Below, one piece after another: positions 10,348 to 21,900 of a DNA stretch of 64,000 nucleotides (position 1 is its first letter; the number at the start of each line of letters is the position of its first letter). The stretch is from assembly GCA_025667525.1 (NCBI GenBank), contig CM046875.1, positions 436,182,617 through 436,246,616 on the forward strand, written 5' to 3'. Origin of the DNA: Glebionis coronaria. Lineage: Eukaryota > Streptophyta > Magnoliopsida > Asterales > Asteraceae. The notes beneath the pieces are model-generated. The model made no database searches, was not told where the DNA came from, and saw nothing but the letters and a program-made list of their open reading frames with translations. The translations under genes and the position numbers were made by a program.

Positions 10348-10744
10348 CCTACGCAAAATCTTCATGATCTTGACTGAACATCCGAGTAAGACGAAAGTAT
10401 TTACAATGAAGATGGAAATCCTTCTTGAGCGAATATCAAAAAGCTCATGGTAGGTGACTTGTGCGATTCTTTATGAATCAAACTTGTGATAACTGGAAAG
10501 CAACAGTGGTTTAATTCTTAAATGAATTTAAACACGTTCCAGGCCTCTACGCAATATCTTAGTGATCTTGCCAGAACATTCAGAGTAATACTATTAAGTA
10601 TTTACAGTGACGAATGGAAATCCTTCTAGTGTTAACATCAAACAGCACTTGGTAGGTAACTTGCAAGATTCTATATGAATCAAGCTAGTGACAACTGGAA
10701 AGCAACGACGGTGCGGTTCTTAATTGAACTTCACTTGTTCTAGG
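10348..10744 (+). repeat. Tandem duplication, two ~198 bp copies, diverged
   Basis: Copies at 10348-10544 and 10546-10744 share blocks such as TATTTACA, TGGAAATCCTTCT, TGGTAGGT, ACTTG and ACTGGAAAGCAAC in the same order, at perhaps 75% identity. They are non-coding. Confidence 0.75.
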
Positions 10745-11349
10745 AACATGAATTGACGGCTTCAAATCATGCGGATAATATTATCCAAATGATTCACTCT
10801 TTACGTTCGCAGTCTGCTTTGGACGGTCGAGTAAAGAGAACGGGTTTACCCGCGAAATCTTGTCAAGGAGGTTCTTTATTGAAACTACCTGCCACAAGTA
10901 CGATATTTAATATCGTCCAACGGTCTTCACCGACCGGAGGTAAAATGCTACCGAATTAGAATGAAATGTTCAAGGCCATTTCATCCGTGTATATTGTTTG
11001 TTGCTAACTGTCTTATGCAGCGTAACAAGAAAGTGGCATTGCGGTGTATTATCCAGAAGAAGTCGTTACCACATGCTTATACTACATACAATTAGTACTT
11101 CAACAAATTCAAGAAAGCCTGAAGGTCAAGTCTTCCGCTGTATCAAACTCTGAAGCTTTCAAGAATTTAAAAGTATAAGTATGTGGAACATGAAGTCACG
11201 AAGAGGCAAATATCACAAGTGAAGAATGCACAAGGTCAAGGCAAGGAAACATGCTCAAGACTAAAGTCAAAGATCACATCAAGCATATTCACAAGAACAA
11301 GATCGAAGACTCAAGCATAGATGCTAGGTTTAAGATTTTGTAAAAAGAT

Positions 11350-11399
11350 GTGACCTCCCTTAGGGGGAGATTGTTGGAAATACGTTTTTCCCAATAAAG
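11350..11399 (+). repeat. Upstream duplicate of the PPT/LTR-start block
   Basis: GACCTCCCTTAGGGGGAG plus ATTGTTGGAAATACGTTT occurs here and again at 11467-11505, the genuine PPT and LTR start. The first copy leaves the LTR sequence after TACGTTT and continues with unrelated DNA. Confidence 0.8.
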
Positions 11400-11475
11400 T
11401 CTCGGTCACATCTTAGTTAGCATAGATCACGAGTTATAGACTATTTAGAACTTTGTTTCTTGGAGCGACCTCCCT

Positions 11476-11486
11476 TAGGGGGAGAT
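11476..11486 (+). promoter_or_regulatory. Polypurine tract of the copia-like element
   Basis: AGGGGGAGAT immediately precedes the 3' LTR, the usual position for plus-strand priming. It forms a small inverted repeat with the CTCCC just upstream. Confidence 0.75.
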
Positions 11487-11827
11487 TGTTGGAAATACGT
11501 TTTACGTATTTATGAAGGATCGGTCGCTCCAACGATAATTATGTAATGGGCTCGTGATCCATTTTCTTTATGTATAGTCCATATAGCCCACATGTAGGGT
11601 GGGCTATATATATCCCCTCCTAGCATGTTAGGAGGGGTTGTTGATTGTCATTTACACATTAATCATTTCCATCTTAACTTTCTCTCTCTATTTTCCCCTT
11701 TTCTCTCCTTTCTCTCTCTAATCCCTCATCTCATTCCTTCATCTTCTTCTTTATTTATCAATCAATCAACCATCTTAATCCATCAAATCCATTACATAGA
11801 ATAGGCCAATGATAACGTAGACCTTCA
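11487..11827 (+). repeat. 3' LTR of the copia-like element
   Basis: The 341 bp copy has the same length as the 5' LTR. By eye two substitutions separate them (near 11562 and 11708). The TATA-hairpin module is at 11604-11637. The TSD AATCT follows. Confidence 0.9.
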
Positions 11828-11929
11828 AATCTCTTAAGTGTGTGTCAAACACTTAAGAGGTGTTGTAACTGAAAGGAAGGAACTAAACTGAGAGAAAGAA
11901 AATGAAGTGTGTGTTTTTCACAGTCTAGG
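11828..11929 (-). mobile_element. Element A LTR, fragment 2
   Basis: This short piece lies between the copia-like element and the gag-protease gypsy element. Removing the copia insertion joins it to 889-2887. It contains CTCTTAAGTGT/ACACTTAAGAG, an inverted repeat at 11831-11861. Confidence 0.6.
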
Positions 11930-13053
11930 TGATGAGACTGCTTTTATACATGGTCTCATCGTCCAAAACGGCCTTAAATTGCATAAAATATCATAAAATA
12001 GACCAAATATATGCTTGTGTTTGTTACTTGTGTATTTTTAGGTACGGATATTGAGGAATTGGCAAAAGAACACAAGAATCAATCAAAAACGAACACGGGA
12101 AACAAAGTCGCACAATGAACCGGGCCCAAGTTTGGAATTTTGTAAAATGACCCTTGAAGAATTGAAGATTGTCAAGATTAGTCCCTCATCTTTGAAGAAC
12201 TTGTCACATTTGACCCTCAAAATATCAAATGTACAAGTATGATCCTTTATGTTTGAAGATATTACAAGTTCAGCCCTTGGGAATCATGAATATACATTAA
12301 ATACCCCTTGGAAAAGTTTTTGGAAGAGTTTGTGCCGTTTTTGACAAGTTGTCAAAAGTTGATAAGGCATAACTAGGCGCTGTTGGGGTTTTATTACAAA
12401 GTAGAAGAAAGTTGAAAACTTGGGGACCAAATCTGCCATTTACCCAATCAAACCCAACCAACCACAACGTGACACCTCAGCCCTACCCACCCATTTACCC
12501 ACCACCCACCCACAAACCAACCCTACCCAGTCCATTACCCATTACCCAACCCAGTTTTATTTAATAAAACGTGGTCAAAGAAGTCAACCCCACTTACCCC
12601 ATTTAATTTCCCTCCCAAACACTTTATTTAAAAATCCTTTTACCTAAAATAGATTAAACCCCATTCTAATCCCACTTAAACCCTAATTATCACCAGGTCC
12701 AATTAAGTTCAAACCAAAGGGTTTTTTGTTCAAACCTTCCAGATAACAAATTTAACACACCCTCATCACATCCCACACCCAAACCGTGACCCTGGACAAC
12801 CCCATGTGAAGGTGGACCCCTCCCCTGCTCACGTCTCACTCACCCAAACCCAATGCCCGACCAAACCAACCATCCAGATACTCCCCTTGGTCCCCAAGAT
12901 CAAATAGGCGTCCAAGATTCATTCAAATGTCACCAACACCAGCTGGATCATCACATGGGCATGTTTTTGACCCAAAAATCAGTCAAAGACTCAAGGGCCT
13001 TTTAGGCATTTCAGAACTAGGGTTTTAAGCATTCTAGTATGTTCTACTAAGTG

Positions 13054-13060
13054 TATAAAA
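13054..13060 (+). promoter_or_regulatory. TATA box of the gag-protease element 5' LTR
   Basis: TATAAAA in GTGTATAAAAGGAGG, preserved at 33848-33854 in the 3' LTR. It lies about 1.1 kb into the LTR, so U3 is about 1.1 kb and R-U5 is long. Confidence 0.6.
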
Positions 13061-14430
13061 GGAGGATGAAACCTGTTCATACCCCTTGTTCCAGTTTTTA
13101 GCAATTGCTTTGTAATTCCTTTTTTATAAAATTAAAGTTTGGTGTTTTTGATATAAATTGTAATTCCTTTTAATTATTTATAAAAAGTTTGTGTGTTTGG
13201 ATTGCTATAACTGAGTTCCATCTTATTTGTTTAACACTTGTGTGTTTTGAGTATTTTCAAAAATTTTCAAAAGTTTTAAATTTGATTCAAAATTCAGAAA
13301 GCAAAAACCTTTGAAGTGAAAGTGGAAAAGGAGTTTTGATTTGTGAGTTTGAATTAGTTTAAAACCTGTTTAGTTTTTTAAGGTGATTGGATTTCAAGGT
13401 TGGATTTTCAGAAAATCAGAAAAGTACATGTTCTTGTGTTCTTGTTTGATTTTGCAGGTTTGATTGTTTGAGTGTTGCTGTTAAAGGTTCAGCATACACC
13501 CCAGTGTATGGGAGGTGGTTTTGCAACCACAAAGAGCCTTGGATGTAAGGTTCTTAGGTAAAAACTCTCTTCCCTTTTTAAATTTTCAGAAAGTGTTGCT
13601 TTTGGTGAATTTGCATGATTAAGTGAGTTTTTATGGATTGATTTGAGTAATTATAGGATATTATGCATGATTAGAGGTAATTTAATCAGTTTGATGGCTT
13701 ATTGAAGTGAGTTGATGTGTTAAAAACGTTTTCAGAAATTTAAAAGGGTGTTTGGAAACAGGTTTAAGCAGGGTAAAAATCTTGATTTATGATTTAAAAA
13801 GGTGTTAGAGTAGTTGAAACAGGCTGTGATAGGTTACAAGTTAATTGGTAAGTAAGTTTGGAAAGTTTCAAAGCAAGTTTTAGTGATATTAAGTGAAACT
13901 AGTAGCCATAATCTGCATGTCCACTTTTATGCTTATTTTTCATGAAACTTGAGCCTAGATCTTTGATTTCTGTTAAGTGTTAGGCTGATTAAGTTATTGT
14001 TATTGCTTGAGTGTTAGTTGGTGATTGTGTATGCTAAATTTGGGCTCTTGAAGTTGAATTTTGTGCAAGTAAAAAGCTCTAAGAACCACCAGACCTAAGC
14101 CTTTGTATCAGCAACTTGCATGAGCTTTTGTGTGCTTGAATTTGTAGCATTGTGCTAAGTTTTGGAGTTTTTGTGTTTTGTTTGACTCCCTTCACTCAGA
14201 AAGAGTGAAGGGGTGCCCTTTGTTCCAAGTAATCACCACAAACAAAGCAAACAACCAAGTCCTCTTGGTTGTCACTTGTTCATCAGAAAGTGCACAAGAC
14301 CTGGGCACGTTTTGCTCATTTCCCAGGCTTGATCTTGACTAATTTAGTTTGTTTTTGTGATTTTGTGTGTTGATAAGTTACTGGAATCAAGTTTTTAAAA
14401 TTTAAAGAAAAAAAAATAAACTCCAAAAAG

Positions 14431-14502
14431 GACGTGGCCAGGACTCGAACCTGCGCCACTCCTCTCAACAACCAACGTGCTAACCATCTGCGCCCTAGGG
14501 AC
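14431..14502 (-). other. tRNA-like segment in the LTR (tRNA pseudogene)
   Basis: The minus strand has a perfect B-box GGTTCGAGTCC, an A-box-like GGGCGCAGATGG with a D-arm-like region, and an anticodon-like loop TTGTTGA (GTT if read as a tRNA). The T-stem pairs at 4 of 5 positions, and TTTTT, a possible Pol III terminator, follows directly. The acceptor arms do not pair, so it is not a functional tRNA. It is absent from the related LTR at 41274-45119. Confidence 0.65.
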
Positions 14503-15707
14503 ATTGACTGAGAGTATTGGTTTCAAAAGTTATTTAAGGTGTGATTGAGTTTGTGTTTGTTAAATAAGCCGTGGCTTATTGTTTATTTTCCAGCTTATTT
14601 AGTAAGTTTTTTGGGCTTATTTCAATTTTACTAGGATATTTATAGGTTGTAGGATTTTTCTGTTCAAAAATTTTATTTTTCCAATTATTTAATTAATTTC
14701 TAGGATTATTTTTAGTTTTAAATTTAGAAAGTCTATAAAAAATATTAAACAGTAGTAAAAAAATACAAAAAAATAGTTTTTAGGTTTTAATTTGCATTTT
14801 TGAGGTTTACATATAAAAAAGTTTTCAAAAACTTTAATTTTTAATTTAATTTGATTTTAGGTTTTTTATTAGACTTTGAAAATTAATATAAAATTAACTA
14901 AAAGGTTTTAGGAGCTTTACTTTACATTTTCTTTCTTGTTAGAATATTTAGGATTTTTGAGAATTTTTAGAATTTATTTAAGAACTTTTTATTTTTTTGA
15001 ATATTTTAATATTATTTTAATCATAAAAAGTCAAAGTTTTATTTTTATTTCTTTTTCATTTTTCCTAGGTTCTATATCATTAATTAGGACTTTTCCCTTT
15101 TGTAGAATAATTTTTAGGCTTTTCAATTAACTTTTAGAATTAATTTAAGATTTAATAGATTTTAATAGTTTTTAGGAGTTTAAAAATAGTTTAATTTGGT
15201 TTTAAAATTTTTAAAAATAGTTTTTAGTTTAATTAGGTCATTTTTGAGGTTTACAAACTATAAAATCTTGTTTAGGGCTTTTTAATATTTAAAAGTGATT
15301 TTTAGGGCTTTAATTAGCATTAAAAAGTCATTATTAAATTAATTAAAAGGTTTTGGCAAGTTTGTATTTTTTGTAAACTCTTAGAATATTATTTGTGGAT
15401 TTTTAGTAATTTTTAGGAATTTTTAGATTAAAATTTTAAATTTTGCACTTTTTACGTTCTACGTCGTAACTTTCTAGTAGTGTTTTTGCCTTATTTTTCT
15501 ATTTTTTTTCGTCTTCGTCATTTTCTCTTCTTTTCTTCTCATTAATAATCAAAAACATCATTAATCAAATTCTTAACACAACGCACTTGCCTCCTTGGGA
15601 AACGAACTTGCTTGGTCATTGGTGCTCGGTTTTCCTAAACCGACACTTAATACTTCCACCATTTGTCATCCTTTTCCTAAAGGGTACAAAATCACTACAA
15701 TCAATTT

Positions 15708-15725
15708 TGGCGCCGCTGCCGGGGA
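15708..15725 (+). promoter_or_regulatory. PBS of the gag-protease element, tRNA-Asp type
   Basis: TGGCGCCGCTGCCGGGGA matches the 3' end of tRNA-Asp except for one C in place of T. Confidence 0.85.
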
Positions 15726-16452
15726 GGCGTGTTGTGTTTTGATTGAACCATTGTTGTTTTTCATATTAGCCACAATAGTATTTGTATTAATAGCACTCTA
15801 TTAATACGTATTATCGTTTTTCGGTTTTTGTGTGAATATTATTACTATATTGTATACGTAGAACAATAAATACACAAGTACTCCAAATACGTGAGCAATC
15901 ACAACCTTGATTCGGGATTTCATCACTCGATCATTGTATTCGAATCTCAAACCAAAGAAAAAGGCAAAAATAGATAAATACTTTCGTGAAGCTTAATCTT
16001 GATAATACAAACTATAAGGTGGGTATAAGGCGGTTGTATTTCACAACCTAAAGGAAAAAGGCTCTTAAGTGCTTCGCGCCGCCTCGTTTCCTCCGCTTGC
16101 TTGTGCGTATTTGATTTTGAGAGTGAATCGAGGGTTTTGCCGCCCAAAGTATTACTACATATCATATATATTTTCTTGGTTTCATTTGATTAAACCCTCT
16201 TGAACGATTTGGTGTTCCACCATCGTTCTAAAGTCATCGAAGGCGTTCACTCCACGTGTTCGTTTTCATTCCTTGAGGCCTTTTTAATCAAGAGATTTGA
16301 TTAAGTGAGGAGATTTGTGGACTCATTGTCTACTTAATATATTCACCAATTTCCAAAAAAGGTTAATACAATCAAAAACCACAAAAAAATTGAAAAAACA
16401 CAAAATACCAAAAAAATCTTCTTTGCTCGTCTCCACGTTGTACGTGACGTTT
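15726..16452 (+). other. 5' leader of the gag-protease element
   Basis: Non-coding leader between PBS and gag. In the gag frame the reading is already open from 16315, but the conserved protein begins at the ATG at 16453. I see no other feature. Confidence 0.45.
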
Positions 16453-17130
16453 ATGCTCACTCGTAATCAAGCAAAACGTGCACGTAAACGCAAAAACAAA
16501 ACTCCCACTCCAACTCATTCTAGTGAGGAGTCTCCTATTGACGAACCCATTGTACGAGAAGAACCGACCATGGCGAATCGAACTATGATGGAGTTACTTC
16601 AAGCACCCACCGAGGGTTATGGAGAAGCTATTGTGATTCCCGCAATCCTTGCGGAGAATTTTGAGGTGAAAACGGGTTTGTTGTCGATGATCCAAAACAA
16701 CAAATTCCGTGGTGATGAGAAGGACAATCCCCACAACCATATCCGCCAATTTAATCGTCTTACCGCCACGTGCAAATTCAAGGATGTCTCGAATGACTCG
16801 ATTAAGATGATGCTTTTTCCGTATTCCTTAGCGGGGTCCGCTAAAATTTGGTTAGAGAAAGAGCCACCCAATTCTATATTGACGTGGAAGGATCTCGTTT
16901 CGAAGTTTGTGAACCAATTTTTTCCGCCCTCTAAGACTACGCATTTGAAAAATGAGATTTCTAAATTTTCACAAGAATCAAATGAAAGTTATTCTACGGC
17001 TTGGAATAGGTTTAAGGAGATGTTACACGAATGTCCTCATCATGGTTTTTCCGATTTACACCAAATCGACACGTTTTACAATGGACTTAACGATCATGAA
17101 AGAGATTATTTAAACGCCGACGCGGGTGGT
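16453..17130 (+). pseudogene. Gag N-terminal part, split by the nested Athila
   Basis: This is Athila-type gag. I chose the ATG at 16453 (protein begins MLTRNQAKRARKRKNK) because a basic, TRNQ-containing start is usual in this family; the upstream in-frame ATG at 16315 adds 46 atypical residues. The Retrotrans_gag core runs from about residue 75 to the break (FRGDEKDNPHNHI, FPYSLAGSAKIWL, TFYNGLNDHERDYL). The gene stops at codons for ADAGG, where the nested element entered. The reading frame resumes exactly at 28260 once the 5 bp TSD and insertion are discounted. Confidence 0.8.
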
Positions 17131-18727
17131 TAATAAGTGTGAAAACACTTATCCTTGTACCACTTATTTCCAATAATAACAAGACCTAAACGTGTGATTT
17201 ATGTCGTAAAAGTCGGAATTATGCGTGGTTTGTGTTTTTATTGTGTTTTAGGACCAAAATATGAAAAAGGAAGAAAACACGGGCTTTCACGGGCTTTTAT
17301 CGAAAAAACGGGAAAAGACGAAGTCAAAAGATCAAGAGTGCTTAAAGAACGGATGTCCAAGACCTATTCTGGAGATTTATCGAAGAACAAGTCTAAAGAC
17401 GGAAGTTTAATGAAGTCGAAGAACTTAAGTCTAATAGAAGAAGAAAATTAAAAGACAAGTTCAAATCCCGAGACTACAAAGACGAAGAATTAAAATCGAG
17501 TCGAGAAGAAAAAGAAAGAAGAAAGCACCACACATGCCTCCCACTTCCCTATAAATACCCTCCTAATCACATTAGGAGGGGGTTAGCTAGTTTTTATTTT
17601 CTTTAGTTTCTTTCTAGTTTTTAGAGAGAGAAAGTCTTAAACTTTCTCTCACTAGTTCATCTTTTTCTTTTAATCTTTCAAGATTAAACACTTTTTGTAT
17701 TGCTTATTTCATTAATCAAAGTTCTAGTTTAAGCTTTTGATCCTTATTCTCATTCTTCATTTCTTGATTTATTTCACCTTTGATCCGAATATCATACTTC
17801 ACTCGTATGATTTTATGATTTCGTGTTTAAAGGTTTGATCTTTTGGTTTATACACAAGCTTTTACACGTCTAGGTCATAAGCTCATAATGCTTATTGGCT
17901 TATTCGAATCTTAGCTTATTGATTTTCGGATTTTATAAAGGTGTTAGTTATTTTAAAAGTATCTTTTATAAAGTTTTTGATTTCATATCTTGAATAGTTT
18001 TCAAATTTAAGTTTTTCTTTTTTGATTAAGACCCGGTGAGATTAGCTTATTGCATTTGCTTATTGAGATTTACTTTTCCACCAATTTCGGAATTTGTTAC
18101 CTTCCATCGCAATCTTAGGGTTTTGACACACATTCCGACGGTTACTCCACTTTCCGATAGTTTTGGTTTTCGATCGCAATCACCCATTAGGGTTTTACTT
18201 TGCGATCAGTTGGTTAACCCCCTTATTCCGATCTGGGTTGCGATCGCACATTGCGATCGCGTATTCCGACGGGTCTTAAGGTCTTGGTTAAGACGAAGTG
18301 CTGCCCATTTTTCTACAGCATCATTCCGATGGAAATACATTGCGACAGATGCATTCACAACATTCCGATAGGTAGGAAAATCATGCATTCCGATGGATCC
18401 TTGTTTATTATTCCGATGGTTGAAAGTTTGGTATATTCCGATGGACATTAATTGTTTTATTACAATTGGTTAAGTTTTCAAGTTTCCAAGTTTTACAAGC
18501 TTCAAGTTTTAAGAATTTCCATAAGTAAAATTTAAGTTTAATTTTGTCAAGGCTTTAAATTACTCAACGACACTTTAATTACTTGCTAGTAGTTTAGAAC
18601 AAACAAACCAAACCATTCTCTTGATTCACCAAAAGTCGATTGAGTCGCACCTAAGACCGGTTTTCAATTCGAAAAGATTCGGAACTACTACGATAATATT
18701 TTATACCTAGCCAAAAGCGAAGTATTA
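17131..18727 (+). repeat. 5' LTR of the nested Athila
   Basis: The 1597 bp LTR opens with a perfect 8 bp hairpin (ATAAGTGT-GAAA-ACACTTAT, 17133-17152). A TATA box and second hairpin lie at 17550-17580, and a TTCCGAYRG/TGCGATCG motif cluster at 18130-18445. ORFs inside are duplicated with the LTR and are not genes. Confidence 0.93.
17550..17580 (+). promoter_or_regulatory. TATA box plus hairpin, nested Athila 5' LTR
   Basis: TATAAATA (17550-17557) is followed at once by CCCTCCTAAT-CAC-ATTAGGAGGG, a perfect 10 bp stem. The identical copy is at 27077-27107. Confidence 0.65.
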
Positions 18728-18729
18728 AA

Positions 18730-18744
18730 TGGCGCCGCTGCCGG
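18730..18744 (+). promoter_or_regulatory. PBS of the nested Athila, tRNA-Asp type
   Basis: TGGCGCCGCTGCCGG begins two bases after the LTR. The match to tRNA-Asp ends after about 15 nt. Confidence 0.85.
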
Positions 18745-18974
18745 CTCTTTTCGTTAAGATAAACGGTTTCTAGTGAGAGACGCATTGAATTTTGGGATCC
18801 GTTCTTTGAACGTTATTTTCCTCGCTTCAAAAATTTTCAAAAATCCATAAAAATTATAAAACTTTTCAAAAATACAAAAACATTAAAAAAAAAAAAAAAA
18901 AAAAAAAAAAACCTATAACAATCAAAAATATTATATAGATATTCTCTTTCTGTATATTTTTCTTCTGCAGGTGC
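18745..18974 (+). other. Leader of the nested Athila, with a poly-A run
   Basis: Short untranslated leader containing an uninterrupted run of about 27 A at 18885-18911. The run lies between PBS and gag, so it is not a polyadenylated retrocopy end. Confidence 0.6.
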
Positions 18975-21900
18975 ATGCGTACTAGATCTACAAACTATTC
19001 TGAGCCCGAGAATCGTGAAGATTTAGATATGGCTGGTGTTAACAACAACAATAATCACCCACCTCAAAATAATTTGAATAACAACCACAACAATAACAAC
19101 AACAACAATGTCCTTCTACCTGATTTACGAACCATGGAGGAATTGTGTCAACCCACCATGAATGGACGCGGAGGCCCGATTGCGCCAATGCACGTCACGG
19201 CTCAGGAGTTTTCGTTGAAGCATCACATGATACAACAAGTGCAAACGAACCCGTTTCGTGGAATTCCGGATGATGATGCCAACAAACACCTCGACAAATT
19301 CATTACCATTACCCAAAGCATGAAGTGCCCCGGTGTTTCTATGGATGACCTTCGCCTTCAACTTTTTCCACACTCACTTTCTCACCATGCCGAAAAATGG
19401 TTTGACCGTCTTCCTAAGAATTCTATTCATACATGGAACGACATGACTCAACGTTTTCTGTCGCGCTACTTTCCCCCATCCATGGTCACTAGCCTTCGTA
19501 ACCAAATCAGTGGATTTATGCAAGAGAATGATGAATCGCTTTTCGATGCTTGGGAACGTTACAATGATTTGATCGACCGCTGTCCTAATCACAATATGCT
19601 CCCCGTCACTCTCATTGACACCTTCTACAATGGTCTCACTTTTCGTGATCGTGACACGATCAATGCCGCCGCCGGTGGTACTTTTATGAAAAGGAGACCG
19701 GAGGAGTGTCGAGAGTTGATTGAAAACATGACCACTCACCACAACAATTGGGATTCTTCCGCATCCTCAAGATCTAATCAGAGAGTCAATGTTTCATCTA
19801 CTTCTTCCACCACCAACTCGTCTGTTTTGGAACGTGCTCTTCTTGATATCAACAAAAGTCTCCAAATTTTGACCTCTAACCAAACTCAACAAGCTAAAGC
19901 CGTTGCTCTTTCTTGTGACACATGTGGTGGTCCTCATTCCTACAATGAGTGTCCTTCTACTCACGGAAATTATTCTGAAGACGTTAACGCAGCGTATGGT
20001 ACTTATTCCACGGGAGGCTATCAAGCTCGCCCTCAAGGAGACCGTAACTTGCTAAGTTATCGTTCCAACAATTATCTTGCTCCTCCCGGTTTCCCTCCTG
20101 CAAACCAAAACCAACAACAAAGCTACAACCGAAACAACCAATCCCAACCTCGTGCTCAAAATCAATATCAATCCCAAAGAAACCCATACCCAACTCAAGG
20201 AAATTCTCAAGCTCCACCTCTCAATCAACCGATGGCCGTAAGTCAAGACGTCGAGACGTTCATGAAGACTAATCGTGAGATGGTGACGAATCTTCAGAGC
20301 CAATTTGTCAACTTGAAGAATGACATGGTGAAACAAGGGAGTGATATTAGAGCCGAGCTAAGGAATGATATGGCCAAACACAGCAATGATATTAATGCCA
20401 ACATGCAAAACTCTTTCAACAATCAAGCTCTTCACCTTCGTGATATGATTGGTTCACTCATCCAAAGTAATCAATCCTCTTCTTCGGGTACTCTTCCGAG
20501 TAATACCGTTTCGAATCCAAGAGGGGAGATGAAAGCAATCACCACTCGTAGTGGAAAAGGTTATATGGAACCAGAGCTTCCTACACCTCCACCGGTGATT
20601 GTGAACAAGGAAAAAGAGCAACTTTCCCCACCTCCTTCACCTTCTATCCCCATTTCCCCACCACCCGTGGTTGTGAGTGATCCTACTCCCTTAAAGCCTT
20701 CTTCTTCATCCAATATACCTTATCCTTCAAGGTTGAGGAAAGAGAAGCAAAAGAGCAAGGATGATATTCAGGTTTCGAACTTCCTTAAAATGTTCAAACA
20801 ATTGAATTTTAACATCTCCTTTGCCGAGGCTCTCGCTCATATGCCCAAATACGCTAAGATGTTTAAAGATCTTTTAAGTGATAAAGAAAAGCTTCTTGAC
20901 ATTGCTCAGACCCACCTTAATGAGAATTGCTCTGCCGTGCTCTTAAGGAAATTGCCCACCAAACTTGGTGATCCGGGTCGCTTCTTGATTCCTTGCAACT
21001 TCCCGGGAGTAGAGAATTGCATGGCCCTAGCCGATCTAGGTGCCAGTATAAACTTAATGCCTTTAAGTGTTTGGAAGCAATTATCTCTCCCCGAGCTAGT
21101 CCCCACCAAAATGACTTTGGAATTAGCTAACCGTACGGTTGCGTATCCAGTGGGGATAGCCGAAGATGTCTTTGTTGGCGTTGATAAATTCACCTTCCCG
21201 GCGGATTTTGTTGTCGTTGACTACGAGATGGATCCCCGTGTTCCACTAATCGTTGGACGTCCCTTTCTGAGGACCGGTCGCACTCTTATTGATGTAGCCG
21301 CAGGCGAAATAATTATGAGAGTTGGTGACGATCAAATTGTCTTCAACATGGGTAAGATTTCTAAGCAACCTTATTCATATGAGAGTGTTAATGCTATTGA
21401 TGTTCTCGATGAGGCTTGTGAAGAACATTTTCATGATGCTTGCAAAAGTATTCCTTCTTCTCCACCCAATGTTGAGACCGTTGCCTCAATTGCTCCAGCA
21501 TTGACTCCCTTCGGAGAAAGTGACTTGGATGACTTCGAAGCTAGCTTGGGTCCTCTCGATATTAAGTATGATAATTTGTCCACCAATTGGGATGAAGACA
21601 TTAGTACTATTGAGAGACTTCTCAATGAGGACCCATTCTCTCCTCCTGCTCCTAAAGAGGTGACTAATGATGATCCATCGTTAGGTTCACCATCTATTGA
21701 GAATCCTCCTACTCTTGAGCTTAAGGACCTACCCCCTCATCTTGAGTACGTTTTTCTGGAAGACAACAAGAAGCTACCGGTCATCATCGCTAAGGATCTG
21801 AAAGAAGACGAAAAAGCCCGACTTGTCGCTGTGTTGAAGAAGCATAAACGAGCTATCGCTTGGAAAATCTCGGACATCCGTGGAATTGATCCTCACTTTT

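Larger units (their letters stand above)
9381..11486 (+). other. 3' non-coding region of the copia-like element
   Basis: There is no ORF above noise in this 2.1 kb stretch. It contains polypurine-like tracts GGGGGAG at about 9385, 9506, 9617 and 11362 before the terminal one at 11477. It also has a ~198 bp diverged tandem duplication (10348-10744). Pol would be expected here in an autonomous relative, but I see no RT, RNase H or integrase motif in any frame. Confidence 0.55.
2888..11827 (+). mobile_element. Non-autonomous copia-like LTR retrotransposon (complete, 8.9 kb)
   Basis: Two 341 bp LTRs (2888-3228 and 11487-11827) begin TGTTGG and end TTCA. They differ at only two positions that I can see, and the element is flanked by AATCT at 2883-2887 and 11828-11832. 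A tRNA-iMet-like PBS follows the 5' LTR and a polypurine tract precedes the 3' LTR. Inside there is one long ORF related to the spacer between gag and integrase of Asteraceae copia polyproteins. Protease, integrase, RT and RNase H are absent, so it must depend on a partner for reverse transcription and integration. Low LTR divergence and an open ORF suggest recent activity. It is inserted in the LTR of element A. Confidence 0.85.
11930..15703 (+). repeat. 5' LTR of the gag-protease element (3.77 kb)
   Basis: It starts TGATGAGACTG and ends TACAATCA four bases before the PBS. The end is supported by a matching ACAACCATCA end in the related LTR at 41274. It contains an 8 bp terminal hairpin (11931-11960), a TATA box (13054-13060), a conserved hairpin (14188-14212), a tRNA-like segment (14431-14502), then about 1 kb of AT-rich DNA. 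Small ORFs inside are not genes. Confidence 0.85.

Noticed and set aside
9381..11350. Decayed pol of the copia-like element
   Set aside because: I found no RT, RNase H or integrase motif in any frame, even allowing for breaks.
14431..14502. Functional tRNA gene
   Set aside because: The acceptor arms do not pair and the anticodon stem is imperfect; called a tRNA-like segment only.
14316..14504. Minus-strand 62-codon ORF
   Set aside because: It translates through the tRNA-like segment and is duplicated with the LTR.
18036..18451. 111, 80 and 66 codon ORFs, repeated at 27563-27978
   Set aside because: Overlapping ORFs on both strands inside LTR copies; no protein similarity I recognise.
18885..18911. 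Poly-A tail of a retrocopy
   Set aside because: The run lies between PBS and gag of an intact LTR element.
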